NCBI GenBank assembly: GCA_025266875.1
Contig: JALLLT010000022.1
Location: 650,867 to 714,866, forward strand
Direction: 5' to 3'
DNA from: Fennellomyces sp. T-0311
Taxonomy: Eukaryota > Mucoromycota > Mucoromycetes > Mucorales > Lichtheimiaceae
DNA length: 64,000 bases
Part shown: in pieces, positions 1 to 13,900 of the stretch
Layout: each line of letters opens with the position of its first letter
Position numbering within the stretch: position 1 is the stretch's first letter
Notes under the pieces: generated by a model
Database searches by the model: none
What the model was told of the DNA's origin: nothing
Seen by the model: the letters and a program-made list of their open reading frames with translations, nothing else
Program-made: the position numbers and the translations under genes

Positions 1-1197
1 TCTTGATAGCAGCGGTCCGGAGCATATGGTACTCTTCGTCGGACAGCGTTTGGGATGGGGCCACGACAATGGATTCGCCAGTATGAACACCCAATGGATC
101 AAAGTTCTCCATGTTGCAGACGGTGATACAGTTGTTGGCAGAGTCGCGCACAACTTCGTACTCCACTTCCTTCCAGCCTTTCATCGATCGCTCAACGAGC
201 AACTGGGAAGTGAGTGAAAGAGATTTGGTGGAAAGGGAGCGCAACTCTGCTTCGTCATTGGCGAATCCCGAGCCGAGACCGCCCAAGGCGAAGGCAGAAC
301 GAACAATGACGGGATAACCAATTACAGCTGCTGCTTCCAAGGCCTCTTCCACGGTCTCCACGGCAGTCGACTGGGCGACAGGGATATCGATTTCTAATGA
401 CATTATATATATAAGCAATCTACTTCATAGAATCAAGGAATCGTGCAGACATACCATTCAATGCCTTGACAAACAGCTCACGATCTTCCGAAGTGATCAA
501 GGTCTTGATGGGAGTGCCGAGCACCTTGACGTTGTACTTTGCAAGAACACCCATGCTGTCGAGCTGGATACCGCAGTTCAATGCAGTCTGACCACCAAAA
601 GTCAAAAGAATACCATCAGGGCGCTCGCGCTCGATGATGTAGGTGACATATTCCGGAGTCACGGGCAAAAAGTAAACGGCATCGGCCAGCGAGTGGGAGG
701 TTTGGATGGTGGCGATGTTGGGGTTGATGAGCACGGTTTTGATGCCGGACTCGCGCAGAGCCTTGATGGCTTGGGAACCTGTGCAAAGTAGGGGATACAT
801 GAGTTATCGACGCTATATGTCGGCCCATTTCAAAACACAAACCTGAGTAATCAAATTCACCAGCTTGACCGATGCTGAGACCGCCCGAGCCAACCACGAG
901 TACCTTCTCAACCTTGACGAGAGGCACGTCGCCAAGGATTTCTTCAGACACCTGAACAGCGGCACCGTCACGCGTCTGACGAGGCACAAAGGGTCTAGAA
1001 AAGAAACGATTGCCTTCCGCATTGTTACCATTGGCAGGTGGGGGAGTGGCGAAAGGCGGATCGCCAGCGTAGGGGGTAAGAGCAACGCCGGCTGCAAGGA
1101 CAGCCGATCGTCCGCGATTGTTGGCGAGAGTCGAGCGGACGGTGGAGGAGGTGGACTTGAGGCCTTGTTTCAGTTGAGAGTAGACACGGGTGTACAT
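1..1197 (-). CDS. Carbamoyl-phosphate synthase large subunit, mitochondrial arginine-specific (5' part, 3 exons)
   Basis: Makes carbamoyl phosphate from ammonia, bicarbonate and ATP for arginine synthesis. Exons read as complement(1..393, 455..778, 843..1197); both introns are GT-AG and the frame stays open to the window edge, so the 3' part lies outside. The first ~35 residues from [14 protein letters not shown] are rich in Arg, Ser and Lys with no acidic residue, as in a mitochondrial presequence. Next come a linker and the ATP-grasp start ([22 protein letters not shown]), then [32 protein letters not shown], and in exon 3 [18 protein letters not shown] followed by [14 protein letters not shown]. 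These are hallmark blocks of the N-terminal carboxyphosphate synthetase half. The presequence and the absence of fused GATase or ATCase domains favour the arginine-specific enzyme (yeast CPA2, Neurospora arg-3 type) over the pyrimidine one. The start is the first ATG in frame. Confidence 0.95.
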
Positions 1198-3081
1198 AGT
1201 TTTCACTTGATTAAGATGTTGTCGATATAAGTTTTATCAAAAGCCAAAAGACCAGCAGTAATAAGGAAAAACGCAGAGTTCATGTAAGCAGGAGGGGGAG
1301 CACAGAAACGGGTTTGGGTGTCAAATGTACGATAAATATCGACTTGACAAGGGTGCTTGGGGTTGCTTGGAGTGAAAAGAAAGCAAAGAAGCGAGCGCGT
1401 CGAATAATTTCGAAGGATTATTTTTTAAAGAAAAACAAAAGGAACGATTCCGTTTATGGAAGTGGCTTCCTTGACTCATCGTGAGGCACTTGCCTCCTCC
1501 TGCTCTCCACAGATGCTGCTTTACCCTTCTACCGCCAGCACTCTTCCTCCTTGTACGCATCCCTGGCTATTGCCATTGTAACTGAATGAATTACGAATTA
1601 GGTTTCCTGGGTCCTGTAGGAACCCAGGTAAAGATCTGTAATTGAATCCCCTTTGACTCCCGCCTCAGTATTTATCAGGTTTCATATTGATGTGTTCATA
1701 AATCATTACGAGTCGCTGCCAGAGCACCTGGGATCGAATTGGACAGCTCTTGTAAAAGCGGAGAGCAATCTAGTTCATTCATTAAGTACAGATAGAGCAA
1801 GAGCTATATATCACGATCGCCATCACAAGTATCTGAGTTTTGTGCGACATTTTGTGCGCATTCAATTAATCGCGTTTTCAACGCATCAGCCGCCTTGATC
1901 AAGTTTTTATGGGTTAAAAAACGACGAGTTTGTCTAAATGACATCTATACTGCTGGTAGCTATAACATTACGTATGTCTGTGCAATTGGTGTAAACCTGC
2001 TTGGAAATGAATTCTTATACGGACTTTTAGAAGTCCGTTGTACAAAACGCGGTGTGGGAATCCGCCTCAACTATCGCTGTTGATACACCGTATTATAGAT
2101 CACAGAGCCAATTCTACAATATGTCGAAAATGCGTGTTGCATAAACAATGAATTTATCCAATCAGGAAAAAACTTGCTACTAAAAACAGAACATACTTAA
2201 ACCCCTTTAATAGCACCCATAGAACATTTAAGTCGCCATTATAACATTCAGTACTCGATGTATCAAACAATCTTTGTATAGTGATTAAAAAAGCCAAGCA
2301 TAACGTAGCCTACATCAAAATAAGCTTGATTGCTCGCCGTTCTGAAATAGATCAGATTCAATCGGCTCTCTCAATAGACGCAAGACGGATATAGGTAGTG
2401 TTATTGTGACGTATTATTAAAATCAGCAGCAATCAACAACTGGTGGCGCTTTTCACCTAACTACGCCAATCACCATAGTTACACACAGCATTTGATCTGT
2501 TTGTGTTGTCATATAAACACGTCAAATTCGTTTGTCGTGCTACTTACACGGAGAGAATTGGATAGAATGCGCTTGAAAGCATGTCTATGATACTCCAATA
2601 TGATTTGCAGAGTAAAGAAGACAGAACTTCAACAGCGTTACATTGAGAAAACCTTCATCTGTGAGGCTAAACCATACATGGCACTGTTGTGCTAGGAAAG
2701 AACTTATGCGCGCAGCCATAAAAAGGTAATACTTCGAGAGCGTTCTCAGTGCTTCACCTGATCGATTGTTTTTGTAAATCAATAACAAGAACATAACTCG
2801 ATAATACTTGTATTGAAGCGCTGTACGTCACTGAGGGCACGTTTGCCGACCGACAACCGAAAAATATGCACTACTTTATCATAATAAAGTAGCTAATTAC
2901 AAAATTCGATCAGATTTTAAGATTTTGAAAGGGAAGTATCGCTTTAAATAGATCTTTATGGTAGTAGGATATTTCGCCATTGTTTATAGTGTCCAAATTT
3001 GGATATGTAGCTGCATGAAACACGCCGTCATGCCTTCACAGGGTCTCGGACCTCTGTTTGTTGCAATCAGTCTGCATTGCG
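1198..3081. other. Intergenic region between CPSase and formin genes
   Basis: These 1.9 kb separate two divergently transcribed genes and must hold both promoters. I see no convincing ORF, RNA gene or repeat shared with other parts of the window. The ORFs present are short, lack codon structure and show no recognisable motif. Confidence 0.5.
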
Positions 3082-6000
3082 ATGGATCTGTTTTCAAATC
3101 TTGGAGGAAAACGGACAAAGCATATGAAACATGGCAATCCAAGAAGAGGTGATGCACGATCGCAGCTTCATGAACAAAGGAAAAAGTCAACTACCCGCCC
3201 ACCTCCGCTGACAACCAACTTTCCTCAACCGAGTGCAAACCTACGCAGTTTACTGGGTACGCCACGATCATCGCACGATAGTGCAGCTCATGGTCATTCC
3301 GAAGAAACTCTTTGCGGTGAAGCCATGTCACCAGGTAAAGCTTTTTTTTTTTAAAAAAAAAAAGCGTTATATTAAAAAGCCATACTCATGTCCTACGCAG
3401 TAGCTTCAGTATCAAGTACAGCTAGTTCCAATAAGCCGGGAGTCAATATATTTGGCAATAGCACCGTCAGTCCTGCGAGTGCTCAAAGCCCACCTACGTC
3501 GCTTGGCAACCGTCCCACAGATCAAGAAGTTGAACGACTGTTTGCACAAGCTGCGGTAAAAGTTTTCATTTTTCTTTTGAAGAAAGCTTAGTCGAGAACT
3601 TACTCTTTTTTTATAAGCAGAACCGCCTTAATTTAAACTTGGAAGACGCTAGTTTGAGAGTACTTCCTGTCGACAAAAAGTGGTGGATTCTGTGTAACGA
3701 AGTTAATCCAGAACATATTGCTGCCAGTAACCACGCACGACACAACGCCAATACTCTCAAAAGTCATCCTGCTGAAGCAGACAAGTCGACACCGGGATAC
3801 TATGTCGGCTACTTTCTCAATAAGAGGAGTTCCCCTTCCCCCGTTAGGCTACTTTCGGATCTGGCCGTACGACTAAGGACCATGCCCCTCAGGTAAAAGT
3901 AAAGATTTCGAAACGCAAAAGACTGACGTGTTCGCTTATGTAGCTGGGTACGACAGTTCATAGACGAAAATGGAATGCAGGTCATTTCGAACGAGCTGAC
4001 CCGTATGAACAAGTATCATCCAGAACAGTAAGAGCAAGAGCTATAATAGAGAAATGAATGCTTACTCTTTTTTAAAAAGTGGCACGATTAACAAGAAGCC
4101 TTTCGACTGCCAATTAGAACTTGAAATTATAAAGTGTCTACGATCCATGCTTAACAACGTGGTATGCTGTTTACAAAAGCAGATTACATATATTCCTAAT
4201 GATATCGTTTAGTATGGTAAACGAGAAGCGCTCAATGCACCACATTGTATCCAAAGCCTTTCACTGTCATTGCTTTCTCCATATATGTCTGTACGCCGTA
4301 TGGCCTGCGAAGCACTAACATTCATGTGTTACTTTGAGCAGCCTCGTGGTCAAGCCGCCGTCATGAAGGGCCTTGAAGCACTCAATGAAAGCAGCAGTGG
4401 TAAAAAGGTGGGAAGCTTTGGTAGCTGGTTAAAAGCGCTCGAACAAATGTTGGATGGGGGAAGCAGAACTGGGCATAGCACTAAGGTGTCATCGAAATTA
4501 CTGGATGCCGAGGATGCGCAAGTGGCAGAGTACGCGGTAGGTTATGGGAAAGTACAGTGATAGAAAGACTTCAACATTAACCATCTATCTGCAGATAGCC
4601 AATTTACTTTTGATTAATGCCATTGTGGATCCAGAGACGACAGAAGATCAAAATCATCGGATAACACTACGAAATCAATTATACCAAGGAGGATTGGATA
4701 AGGTGTTTACAAAGATGAAGGCGATGAATAACGAGCTGCTTGATCGAAAGATCAAAGAGTTCAACCATGCGGAAGAGCGCGACAATTCTGCTGTTTACGG
4801 AGGCCTCATCTTGGGTACAAAAGATCCTTCCGAAATATTGGACAAGATCACTGCTTCAATCAATGGCACACGCGCATATCACTCGTTTCAAAGTATCCTG
4901 CAACATCTTTTGATGATGCAGCAAGATCCAGAAAAAAGGTATGTAATGCTGTCGTAAAACATGGTCAATCACTGATACCGAATGGTTGCATAGGACGCGC
5001 TATTTCCAAGCTGTAGAATCCATAGTAACTCAAATTGCTACTGACAGTAGCAGTGTGCCTGACGATTTTGAACATACGTATGGATTGAATGTCAGCAATC
5101 TTATATCGAAATTTGTGGAAGACGATGAGCTATCGCGTGCTCTTCAGGAAGCAGAAGAAGCCAAAGCCATGGCAACACAAGCGTTGCAAAGAGAGGCAGA
5201 GCTAAAGATACAGGTTGATCTCAAAGGCGGTAAGTAAACGTATGGCAATCAGAATGACCATGAATCTAACAAGGGTGTGACTTACCAGATGGACTTGTCG
5301 GTCAACTCAAACTTAAAAACGAATCGCTGGAACGAATGCTCAAAGTTGCTAATCAAACCAACAACGTACTTCAGCAACGATTGGGTGACCTCGAAGTAGA
5401 ACATCAACATACTCTCGAGGCTATGGATGCACAGATTCGACGACTCTACGATACCATAAAAAAGTTGACTGGCACATCGCCTACTACTGAACGAACCAAA
5501 GGGCGCAAGACTGGAGATATCAAAATGTGGAACGTACAGAATGCAGAGTACGATCCTAATAGGAAAACGCTGTCTGTAAGTACACTAGATACTGATGCCT
5601 ACGATAACGCTAAAGATTTTTTTGGTATTCAGGTTGAACCTGGCGATGAGCCAATTCAGCTTTCAAGTCCAAAAGGTTTCTCCGAGTCGTTTAAGAAATC
5701 GTTACGTTCAAAACTTGGATCGCGCGTGAATACATTGGTTAAACGATCAAGTGGCGATGGACACAAGCAACTAAGTCGTACAGCAAGTAGCAGTAATATG
5801 CAAAAGAAAGCGAGCACTACGGATCTGCAACTTGACGATAAGCCAACGGAGGAGCCCGAAAAAATTAAAGACCAACCAATCGACAAAGACATGACGGCTA
5901 CTAGGATTGATACAACGTTAGCTGAACCAGCTACTGATGTACCAGCGCCGCCACCACCTCCCCCTCCACTTGGTTCTGCTGGTACACTTCCCAAAACGAG

Positions 6001-8432
6001 GAACTATGCAATGATATGTTAACATATTTTCTTGAACCATCATAGGAATTCCTCCACCGCCTCCACCGCCTCCACCTCCTCCACCTGGACCATCTGGTAC
6101 GCCTCCGCCTCCTCCACCGCCTCCTCCTCCTCCACCACCGCCGATGCCATCATCTCCTCCAGTCAACCAATTTTCATCGATTGGATCTCCACCGCCTCCA
6201 CCGCCTCCACCGCCTCCTCCGGCACCTGGCTCTGCAGGATCATCGCCTCAATTGCCAAGTGGATCAGAGTTAAGTTCGGGGACAACAACACCTGGTGCCA
6301 GCACACCAACACTTGGCATGGCTAGTCGCAAAACAAGTGCGTTCCAGCCAAAGCAGCGACTCAAATATCTTGAATGGGAAAAAATGAATCTTGGAAACAT
6401 CAGACACACTGTCTGGAGTCATATTGAGGCGGACGATAGCCGATCAGATAATAATCAACAGGAAGAATCGATGATCGAGGAATCGATAGAATTCCAGTTA
6501 TCGAAAGCAGGTGTATTCAATGATATTGAAAAACTGTTTGCGCAGAAGCCTCCATCACAATTAAAGGCAAAGCAAACCAAGGGCTCTGTTGAGATCTTGG
6601 ACTCCAAAAAGGCTTACACAATGAGTAAGCTTCTTATAGTCATAATGGGATACGCACACACTAATGCTAATCGCTTACCAGATATCTTCCTGACGGGCAT
6701 CTGCAAGAAGATACCTTTCCCAGAGATCAAACCAAGGATCTTGGAGATGGACCCGTACTTTGATGACGAACAAATCCTATCCAACCTTCTCAAGTTTGCA
6801 CCCACTCTAGAAGAGTCCACGAAATTAAAGGTATACAAGAACGCCACCAACGAAGAGCTCAAGAAACTTTCTATTCCCGATCAATTTGCAATTCAAACGC
6901 TGCACATACCTCGATTCAAGGAGAGAATCGAATGCATGTTGTTCAAATCAACGTTTTGGGAGAAGCATCAGCACCTGAAAGCTGTAGGTTCAACCGATAT
7001 TTGGATGTTGATTAAGGATAATACTGAAAACATGCACAGCAACTAGACTCTATTCTTTGCGCATCCCTATCGTTAAAGAATGCAAAACATTTCAAAGATC
7101 TCTTGCAGGTAGATATAAGATTTAGTATATACGGCCAAGTTCTGACCAGTAGGCTTAGCTGATTCTACTCCTTGGGAACTTTTTAAATGGCAGTACCTTC
7201 CGTGGCGGTGCATTTGGTATCCGTATTGCTAGTATCAACAAGGTAGTACCTTGACTTGTGGTAATCTCCAAGGCATTAATTCCGGAAGCAGCTTGTAGAC
7301 ACGAAGGGCATGATTGGAGCTACGACACTCCTGCATTTTCTTATCGATACTGTGGAGAAGAGCTTTCCGGAAATGTTAAAGTTCCAAAAGGAGATCGAAT
7401 CGAGTAATGAGGCTGCCAAAGGTCAGTGACATTTTTATATATATATTCACTATGTAAGCTTATATATGTGGAAATAGTATCAGCATCCGAACTTCATCGG
7501 GAGCTGCGAGAACTCGAAACTGGTCTAGAGCGGCTCAAAAAAACGTTGAAGGATCACGGCATTGATACATCCAAGCTGGAAGAGGAAGACTTTGGAGAAA
7601 GTGGCAGTGACACAGACGAAAGCAGCTGCAACAGTAACCGGGATCAGTTTGGAATGGTGATCCGAGAGTTTTACCGAGAAGCAACAAAGCAGCTCCGGAG
7701 CCTTAAGGAGCTTACGGAGGAATCTACGGAAGCATACGAGGCTGCTGCAAGATACTACGGCGAAGATCCAGACAAAGCCCAACCAGATGTGTTTTTTGGG
7801 ATTTTTAAGGAGTTCGGAAGCAGCTGGCAGGTAAGGAAGATCTCGCAGCAGCAGCACAATGAATACGAAGAAACTTACGCGACATAAAGAAATGCCATGG
7901 CGAACTAGAAATAATAAGAAGCCAGCGAGAGCAGGCCGAAAAGCAGAAGAAGTTGCAGGAATGGCGGCGGGCCAGCGAGAAGAACGCTGTGGAATGTCGG
8001 TATCACTTCCGAAGTTTCTGATTATGTGTAGTAACTCAATGATAACGATTAGATAGCGCAAGCAACGACGAAGCTGAGAGCCTTATTGCAAAGTTAAGGC
8101 GCCCGAACTGCGAGGCAAAGGCGTGCCGGCAGCCTACGAGCCGAAAGATGCGTAGCCAATCACTTTACTCGGACTCAATTTTGCTACAAGCAAAAAAACT
8201 GCTTCAATCCTTACAGGACGAGCATGAAGAGAGCGGCGACGATGACAATGACAGCTGGATCGAGGAAGAAGGGAGCAGCGGCAGCAGCAACAGCTCGCGT
8301 GGGTCTCCTATGAGCAACGGCAGCAGCTCAATCAAAACGAGGCACCGGCCGTCCAGCGCCCGTCTGGGATCCCACAAAGGCAGTGTCAGGCGACCAGCAA
8401 TGGACAGGCCTAAAAAGTTTATGCACACATAG
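3082..8432 (+). CDS. Formin (GBD/FH3-FH1-FH2), Bni1/SepA-like actin nucleator, 16 exons
   Basis: Nucleates and elongates unbranched actin filaments under Rho control. Exons read as 3082-3334, 3401-3555, 3621-3892, 3944-4027, 4080-4161, 4213-4535, 4595-4938, 4994-5229, 5289-5981, 6046-6624, 6682-6983, 7040-7108, 7159-7242, 7292-7421, 7478-~7996 and ~8053-8432; introns are about 50-65 nt. Order: Ser/Pro-rich N-terminus, GBD/FH3 armadillo region (LLSPYMSVRRMACEALTFMC; YQGGLDKVFTKMK), coiled coil (QALQREAELKIQ; LEVEHQHTLEAMDAQIRRLY), an FH1 with several runs of 7-14 prolines (5940-6240), then FH2 (LKYLEWEKMNLGNIRHTVW; FRGGAFGIRIASINK; MIGATTLLHFLIDTVEKSFP). The C-terminus carries a basic coiled coil and a Ser/acidic tail. 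The exon-15 reading breaks by one base near 7873-7890 (see findings). The start is the first ATG giving MDLFSNLGGKRTK; an upstream exon cannot be excluded. Confidence 0.9.
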
Positions 8433-8617
8433 TCCCCCCCCTCTCTCTCTCTCCTCTTCCACGTGATTATTCTCTTGCGACGTCTCCTTGTCGAAAAGAG
8501 AGACACTGTTTGATTTTCAGCACTTCATTGTAAAATAATAATTAATAACCTTGCTCATTTACCGACCTTCCCGTCTGTTGTCAAAGATCACAGCAACAAA
8601 ATAGTCCAGCAGCGTTG

Positions 8618-10232
8618 ATGTGTGATTTACCAGCCTATGTGTTCGCGTCAGTTGTCCTGTTCTCTGCGGCATTCACCGTCTCGCTGCGCTCATTCATAGG
8701 CTCTGATCTATGGTACAGTGTCAAGGAATGCTACGCCGACCTGGAATCCTCGGAACAGTTGCTCCTCGACATTGCTCAGCCTTCATTCAGATACAGTCGG
8801 CAGCTGCCTTGCAGAGGTTATGTTGCCACTTTCTTCAACTCGATCGAAACACAGAAGCTCAGTCTGCTGGTACGTAGATCGTTCGCTCGCACGGGAGATT
8901 GCGGTTCTGATCCGTGGTAGATTCATATCAATATGGCGGTATGCTGCTTTGTACTGCTGGGCAAAGCGGTTATTTCAGTCTTCTTTGGTACGCTCCTGCC
9001 ATTGGAGAGCCAGGTAAGTTACTATTGACAGCAGCATTTTTGTTTTTCATTGCCAAGGCTGACTCTGGTGCGTCAAGCATCTGTATGACCGCATGCTTAA
9101 TTTTCTGCTCTTCAAAGTCATCTTTGTGGGCGCCATCATGGATCCAATATGGATTCAGATAGTACGACTCTCGATCTGGATTGCGGTGCTCGGATTCCTC
9201 CGGATCTTCAGCTTACTTAGCAAAGACCGTTTTGACCATGTACGTGGCACCGTGTGAAAAGTTCCTGGGAGTGATGTCCATTGACCCTTTGCTTGGATAG
9301 CTGACGACGATGCCGTATATCCCGACTGCCGAGTACAACAAGATCACGCTGCTTTTATGCTGTATATTTGTGTGCAACCTTGTATGGTACGCCGCTAGCT
9401 TCTTCCTCTTTCCGGGATCCATCACCTTTTTGACTCTCGAGGTAACACTGGATCAACGATTTTGAACCCAACTCTGTACTCAAACGCAAGAAAAAAGTTT
9501 CTGCCAGTCGCCTTGGATACGCTGCAGGTCATGACAAAGTACTTCTCGCAGCTGCTAGATCAATACAGCGACCAAGGCTTCGAGAGCAAGCGAACAGTCA
9601 ATTATTACGCGGAACTTGGCACTGACATGCTTGTGTTGGGCTTGACGCTCCTGCAATATCTTCAGCTCATGGTATGTTTGGCCTGACGGAGCCATGCTGT
9701 GCAAGTGTACTGAATAACGACTGCTGTTAGTGGATGCACGGCATGTCGTTCGGACTGGTGGACATTGTGTTGATCCTCAACGTTCGAAGCGTCCTTCGAA
9801 ACCTATATCGGAAAGGATTGGTACATCGCGACCGGTGGCGTGCCATGTCCTACGTTAAAAACAGGTCAGTTGCGCCCTTCCGTGATTACACAGCAGCCTC
9901 ACACGCAATGACAACAGATATGCCGACGCTACACCAACCGAGCTCTCGTTGCGCAACGACGACTGTGCCATCTGTCGCGAGAAAATGAAAACGGCGAAAA
10001 AGCTTTCATGTGGTCACTTGTTTCATTTGTGAGTTGGGGCGTTTCTTCCCGCAGCTATTTACGGTTTAATTAAACTTGGATCCGTAGACATTGCCTTCAT
10101 TCGTGGATCCAGCACCACGTATCCAAGCCAACGTGCCCAACCTGTCGGCGTCCGCTCTCGCCGCCCAAAAGTAACAACAGCAAGGAACCTGATCTAGGTA
10201 ACAGTAGACTCTATTCGGCAGACCCCCTTTGA
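8618..10232 (+). CDS. ER-membrane RING-H2 E3 ubiquitin ligase, gp78/AMFR-Hrd1 family
   Basis: Likely an ER-associated degradation ubiquitin ligase. Exons begin 8618-8869, 8921-9013, 9078-9239, then about 9301-9440, about 9515-9671, 9731-9865 and two RING exons; the first three are phase 0. Hydrophobic segments in order include AYVFASVVLFSAAFTVSL, VCCFVLLGKAVISVFFGTLL, FLLFKVIFVGAIMDPIWI, SIWIAVLGFLRIFSLL and ITLLLCCIFVCNLVWYAASF. LLGKAVISVFFGTL and GFLRIFSLLSKDRF match the LFGKLxxxIFFGxL and LCKDRF blocks of Hrd1/gp78. The C-terminus has a C3H2C3 RING: CAIC, LSCGHLFHLHC, then PTCPTC, preceded by RYADATPTELSLRNDDC as in gp78. No CUE domain follows the RING here, unlike metazoan gp78. The exact 3' end is uncertain: a further small intron at the GTAACA after CTAG would end the protein at about 10274 instead. 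Confidence 0.85.
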
Positions 10233-10505
10233 CTCATGCCTCAAATAGGAAACCTCATCAGAAGCTGATGGTCCGTTCCCGCTCCTCTGCTACCCTCGTC
10301 CTACCATCATCCCTCGCCCTCTGCCTTCTCCTATTTACATCATGCATAAACCCATCCCACCTATAACGCATTCTCAACATCCAGATATTATCTTATATTC
10401 GCCTGGCGCGGCCTTTGATGAAAAAAACAAACGTATATGGCTGTCTAAATGTTGTTTTTGCGTGATATACAATCGTCTACGATTTTCGCTATGTACATAA
10501 AAATC

Positions 10506-10940
10506 TTACTGGGGTGCCATCTGTCACACATAATCCGTTAATACAATTCTTCTCCCTCTGCCTGCTATCCTGTACTTACCTGCTGGCTAAGCTCAGCAAA
10601 GCGAGCACCAACGCGTTCAGAGTGCTTCAAGAACTTGTCAGCACACTTGTTAATGCAAGCCTCCTGTTGTCATGGTTAACTTTTTTCCGATCCGACATAT
10701 ATGTCAAGAACCCACCTCCTTGCCGGTAATGGCCTTGGTGGTGAAATCGTTGGCACAATCGTCAAAGCAGCGCTGGACCAAGTTGCTGTACAGACGCAAG
10801 AAATCTTTCATCTATGTATATGCGAGTGTCCGTCAGCATTATATGCTTTCTTCTTCTTGGGAGTTACAATTAACCTGCTTGTGCTCAATCATGGCGTTGA
10901 TTTGGGCCTGTTCGGCCTGGTTGTAGCGAGAGAAATCCAT
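10506..10940 (-). CDS. TIM9: Mitochondrial import inner-membrane chaperone Tim9
   Basis: Small Tim chaperone of the intermembrane space that, with Tim10, escorts carrier proteins to the TIM22 translocase. Exons complement(10506..10520, 10580..10663, 10716..10811, 10875..10940) sum to 261 nt (86 aa), the usual family length; all junctions are GT-AG and phase 0. The protein starts [17 protein letters not shown], continues [15 protein letters not shown], and carries the twin Cx3C motif (CFDDC in exon 2, CINKC in exon 3) with the Tim9-type tail [17 protein letters not shown]. The last exon contributes only four residues (MAPQ). The start and complete structure are well supported by the near-universal Tim9 N-terminus. 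It is convergent with the upstream RING gene. Confidence 0.95.
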
Positions 10941-13900
10941 AGTTAATGCTTTTGTGGAGAGACCTGCCTTCCAAACTTACCCTCGCTTTTTGCTCATTGA
11001 TATAAATAACCGTCACGAAAACCGGAGGCGGAACGAAGCCGGCGACGCCTGTGTGTTACGTTATGAGATCAGAACCTTGACGTTTCATACCGGTTCGCCT
11101 TGGCATCTTTAGGAAAGAAATACTCAATAATGCTAGACTCACATGTCATAAACCAGTTTAGTTTTCTATGACATAATTTTTTGCGTTCATATACGAAGCA
11201 TCTTGTTGTCACTTTACATGAAGGTACTTTTTGACAACAACCATTGGTAAACATAGTAACCGTAGTTACCATGGCAATCATCATCTTTAGCACTCTTTGA
11301 CTAATACCGATTCATACGTAAGAAAGTTAAGACATACATCACAAAAGTATATCACTTTCAATTTTACCAAATGAAGGCCCACTTTTTGGATGGTTCTTGG
11401 AAGCGATACTGACTTTAATTTGATCAAACATCAATTTTAGCGACCTCCTTTCTATCATAAAATTGCTTCACCGGGCTGTGCGACAGCATCCAGTAGCAAA
11501 TACAGGAGACAAAGCAGCCCGCCATATGATTTTGTCGATGCTATTCGGGCGGAAGCAAACTGTAATTCTTTGTGGTACGTCGGTATATACTATATAATAT
11601 GTCCATGAGATCAGCCTGTTTGCTCCTTTCTTCTTTCTTACATAGTTGTCTTATTTGCTTACAAGCAATGACTGTCAAAAACATCATAACCTATAAAGAA
11701 TGACGGCAGTGCGTCACGCAATGCTTTTCGCTGAACAAATATACATAGTTCGTGTGGTGGCACAACCCGAAACAATGAATGATAAGACTATAATGCTGAG
11801 CGATCGATAACAATCTGATCGATAATGTGTGTTTGTAAATTAAACTTAGTTGCGATTGGTTCTTCTTGTTTTTGACTTTTATGACAATAGATAAACAGGC
11901 GAACGAAGAATTGTTAATCACCTTTTTGTTACATAGTGCCAATCTCAGGGGAGGAGAACGAATGCCTAATAGAAGATCATAATCATATGTATACAGCCGC
12001 GTGAATATTGCGTGGCGTAATTTATTTTTTCCCGCACCAAGATGATTATTTCGGTAAGCATCATAACTTGGGCATAGCTCATCAAAAACACGGGGATAGT
12101 ATTTACCTTATCTTTCTCGTTTTGCTATGGCTGTTGTATACCTCCGTTCGGTATCTATGTACGATTTTGATTGCTATGGCCTGAACCACGTACAACATAT
12201 AACTAGGTGATGGAGCATAGTGTGCCACTTTACGGAGCCACTTTCGATTCAATTCAGGTTTATATACATCGAAAGAGGATTCTTTCAAGAACAGCGTAGT
12301 CATTGAGTTGCTTTAGGCTTTATTTAAGAGAATACAACGAATATGTCATCGGTTCATAACCTTGTAGACTGTCTGTACCATTTTTTCTAATCACAAAAGT
12401 GTCACTTCTCGATGGCAGTGTTGACTATCAGAGATAGGGCAAATCAGCTCTTATGTTTTATGTAGGGTATAATCGGTACAGAAAACACGTCATGGTATCA
12501 GGTCACCTTTTTCTTTACTTTCCTCACAATGTTGTGGTAGACCACCGATTTTACTGACTTCATTTCCCACACTTTCATCCGCAGGCTTTTGTTTCATGAG
12601 CTTTCGATATAGTACACATGACATGATCGGCTTAGTGGGTAGCTGTTACAATTGCACGTGTGAGTGTATACACTTCATTAAGCTATGTAGCTCATTTAAC
12701 TAGCATATATCTTTGCGAAATTGATGATTTAGTTTGCTGATACTGTATAAATAAATCCTATGGAGGGTTTGACGCTGACTAAAGCATTTTTAAAGGGATA
12801 CTATATGATCAAAGCAGCGTAGAGGGTTAAGTACCAATTTGTGGGGTTTTTTTATATAACCCCGTGACACCATGGATGTGAAAACCGTATCATATAAAAG
12901 GACTATATTAACTAAAAAGCCGATGTGGCACGGAGGCCGAGAAAGTACGCCGATGACTGTACCACAGTACATTTATTTTCTCATGCGCTTCGCGCCGTCT
13001 TTGACATATTGCTTCGTCATTGTATCTGTATCATGTCTAATCGTGACAGTGCTTTCTGCTGCGCAAATGCAAGTAATATCGATTAAGCGGAATTCAGCTG
13101 CTGGTTTCGAGTGCCACCGATATCAAAGAGAAAGCACATGATTCAAAGTGTATGTCCACCGCTTATCAATGCCAATGCCCATTGATCTGACGTGTTTTAT
13201 ATAATCCGTCTATACAGTATCATTGTTCATCAAATTCATGACTCTATGAACATGGAAGATATTCCATTTTATCTGGTGTTATTGTTGATCAACAGTGATA
13301 CTGTACTAGAGAGAAGACATGGTTTTCGCGCACCCTTCGATTGCACACCACAACGAACCTTTCAAGCTATGGTGGCACATAGCGTCGAATAAATATATAT
13401 ATAAATACTTTGAAATTAGGGTCACTCGACGATACATATCAAGAATAGCCCGCTAAAATCAAAAGGACATAAAATTATGCAAGTAGCAACATTCCAATGG
13501 TTTTACCAATCCGGAAATACATGGATCCCTTTTGACACTCAAGCCAACTATATTGTGGAGAACCTGTGGAGAACCTGTGGCGAAGCAAACGTCTACGTAA
13601 ACGGGTGCTGGGTATTCATCAATGCGTCGAGCCTATTCATGTTGTTGGACAATGCAAGACTGACCATATACCGAACAGGTTATTAAGGTGGCAGTGACCA
13701 ACTGGGTGACTTCCATCTCTGTGTTGGAATAGCATGTTGTAGTATATTTTCACAATTTCTAACTACGCCTACATACATCTTTTCCATCGATATGTCATAA
13801 CTTATATTAAGAATAAACTATGCCTCACATTGCAACCTAACTGCGCAAGTACGGAATTTTGATTTTACCTTTCCAATAGTATGAACTTAAGTTACCATCT

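Noticed and set aside
5918..6325. Reverse poly-Gly ORF and forward Ser/Thr/Ala ORF over the formin FH1
   Set aside because: Other-frame readings of the proline-codon repeats; the FH1 frame is continuous with FH2 through good splice sites.
12872..13686. Short forward ORFs of 60-90 aa in the spacer downstream of TIM9
   Set aside because: No family motif, no splice-linked extension and length within chance expectation.
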